A stretch of DNA of 20,973 bases from contig NW_003314309.1 of the NCBI RefSeq assembly GCF_000143415.4, forward strand, positions 834,184 through 855,156. Reading direction: 5' to 3'. The stretch comes from Selaginella moellendorffii (taxonomy: Eukaryota; Streptophyta; Lycopodiopsida; Selaginellales; Selaginellaceae). The notes below the pieces were generated by a model. It saw only the letters and a list, made by a program, of their open reading frames with translations. It had not been told where the DNA came from and did no database searches. A program made the position numbers and the translations under genes. Shown here one piece after another: positions 19,402-20,973 of the stretch (position 1 is the stretch's first letter; every line of letters begins with the position of its first letter).

Positions 19402-19997
19402 TGACCATTCTATTGGAGGAGCAAGCCACAAGCTCAAAGGAATCCACCCTTTTACATAAACTTCATGTAAAAGCAATAAAGAAAGATGATTTAGTTGCCT
19501 AGATGAAAGAAAAGCAAAGCTTAGCTAAAAAAAAGTTTAATCAATCAGTTTAAAGTACGATGTGAGCTTGACTTAAAAGCATCACACCTTGGCACATTTG
19601 GTGTCTTCACACCATTGGCTTCACGAGCCCACCTTTACAACACTTCCCATTTATGTCTAAGTCTTTGCTAAGGCCAACATAATTGTTTCTCATGCCAACT
19701 ATCAATTAACACTACACTATAGTGTTTGCATACAACTCTAAACCAAAGTTGTTTTTTTTTTGGAACACCTTTTCTATGACTTTAATATGGCACCTTCCAC
19801 CATCAATAAAATACACACTGTTCTCATACTTGAATCTTATGATCCTCCCCATCCCTCATAGGGTACAACACACCTCAGTCCAAATGCTTCTATAAGTTCT
19901 CTAGAACCATTCTTTGACTCCACTTAAGTCATCTAGCTTTTTAGACTTTGCTAATTCGACGACCCATAATGTCCTAGCCTTCTGACTATTTTTTTAG
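19402..19997. other. Unassigned sequence
   Basis: A short coding-like frame just after the TRIM (SSKESTLLHKLHVKAIKKDD, around 19435-19500) ends in a stop and has no recognised family. The rest shows no feature. Confidence 0.4.
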
Positions 19998-20973
19998 GTG
20001 TCAGTTCACTAGAATACATTTTCTGGTATTCATGTCCTACCCATATTGATTACTTTTTGTTCCCTGTGGGCTACCTTTGCCCCTTAAAACTATCAACTCA
20101 TCCTCTAAGTACACCCCCAACTCCTTGGGTTTGTTCCAGCATTTATAAAAGGTAGCCTTGACTACTATTTCAAGGACTTGTGTCCTCATCTGTATTTGAC
20201 TTTCCACAGTCATTAATTCTAGTCTTAAATTCATGAGCACCAGCCTCAACTATATGAGGATAATCTTATGACTCCTTTGTTGATTTGGATTCTTTATCTT
20301 TCCCATGATCTTAACTATAATTGTTTACCACAACTACATTAACCAATTTACTAAGTCAAATACTCATCTGGATCACATCCTCAATTCTCTAAGGAAAATT
20401 TTATATTCAAGATCCCAAAATTATTCCCTTATCAACCCTTTATCTATCCACCATATTGCCTACAATTTCACACTTAAACTGTAGTGGAGAGTCATGTCCT
20501 CCCAACTTGCTACTCCTTAAGGATAGGCCCACTTTTAGTACCTTCCGATGCTAACACAAGTGGTGATATATTTAACCTCCAATAAAAGTTAGACTAAAGA
20601 ACAGCTCCGATATCAAATTGTAAGTGACTAAATTTTCCATTTTCTTTAGTCACTTAACCACACTCCTAACCATTTGGAAGAATCTCACTCACAACTTTCA
20701 TAAGTCCCATTCCAGACTTGGGGACTTACTAGCCCTGAGAATAATATCTATGCCATTCAACCTTTGCACTTGGTCCAAATGCTCCATGTGTCCGATCTCA
20801 TAACTAACACCCAAAGGTACCACTGACATATCATCCCGTGACGCTAAGGTTATACCCATTCACCTTTGCCACACCAATGATCCAACACCACCTACATTAT
20901 AGTCTTGTCTCTCAATTTCCATAGTGCACTAAACTCCAACCTAGAGCAAATCCTTCCATCTCAGTGACAAACA
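19998..20973 (-). mobile_element. Non-coding LTR element, leader plus partial 5' LTR (copy C)
   Basis: This block aligns with 12461 onward along its whole length, for example GCATTTATAAAAGGTAGCC, AAGGACTTGTGTCCTCATC and CATCTGGATCACATCCTCAA. Position 19998 corresponds to 12461, and the LTR starts at 20619 (TGTAAGTGACTAAATTTTCC) as it does at 13139. The primer-binding site at 20604-20615 is mutated (GCTCCGATATCA on the plus strand). The window ends inside the LTR. The minus frame at 20037-20249 is broken in copy B and is not called. Confidence 0.8.
20619..20973 (-). repeat. LTR of copy C, cut by window end
   Basis: The first 355 bases match LTR B from 13139 on, including TTTAGTCACTTAACCACA and CAACCTTTGCACTTGGTCCAA. 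The match then drifts near the window edge. The rest lies beyond the window. Confidence 0.8.

Overview
The window looks like intergenic nuclear DNA from a land plant with a large, transposon-rich genome. It is AT-rich, has no dense gene packing or bacterial signals, and holds nested, decayed transposable elements. The LTR elements carry a primer-binding site matching initiator tRNA-Met, and the rolling-circle element has a fused Rep plus PIF1-like helicase, as in plant Helitrons. A gymnosperm-like genome would fit, but the sequence does not prove it. I see no intact host gene, rRNA, tRNA or CRISPR array. All protein-level calls come from motifs read by eye.

Layout. Bases 1-4173 are AT-rich, with a 65-bp tandem duplication, a ~315-bp direct repeat (640 and 3864) and, between those copies, the 3' end of a plus-strand LTR retrotransposon (2009-3037). 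That fragment has a CpG-rich 12-bp tandem array, an 11-G polypurine tract and a 722-bp LTR. Bases 4174-8630 are mostly unassigned AT-rich sequence, with one codon-biased minus-strand frame of unknown identity (7954-8274). Bases 8631-9163 hold five spaced palindrome-cored units. Bases 10106-12215 are a broken, apparently intron-bearing gene whose best-preserved part resembles a MULE-type transposase.

Bases 12216-14081 hold a solo LTR and a minus-strand non-coding LTR element (LTR, primer-binding site, leader). The latter abuts the main feature, a 5'-truncated Helitron (14082 to about 17965). The Helitron keeps a recognisable HUH Rep domain, the two-tyrosine motif and nearly all helicase motifs, but is dead: many stops, several frameshifts and a ruined Walker A. 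Bases 18819-19401 are a compact LTR element (TRIM type) with two LTRs, a primer-binding site and a near-perfect 5-bp target duplication. Bases 19998-20973 repeat the leader and LTR start seen at 12461-14081.

Nothing here works together as a pathway; the history is successive insertion and decay. The most informative points are the C-to-T pattern of stops in the Helitron, the two LTR-leader blocks that break off at the same point, the complete TRIM, the palindrome array and the CpG-rich array beside the polypurine tract. I found no convincing new biological system.
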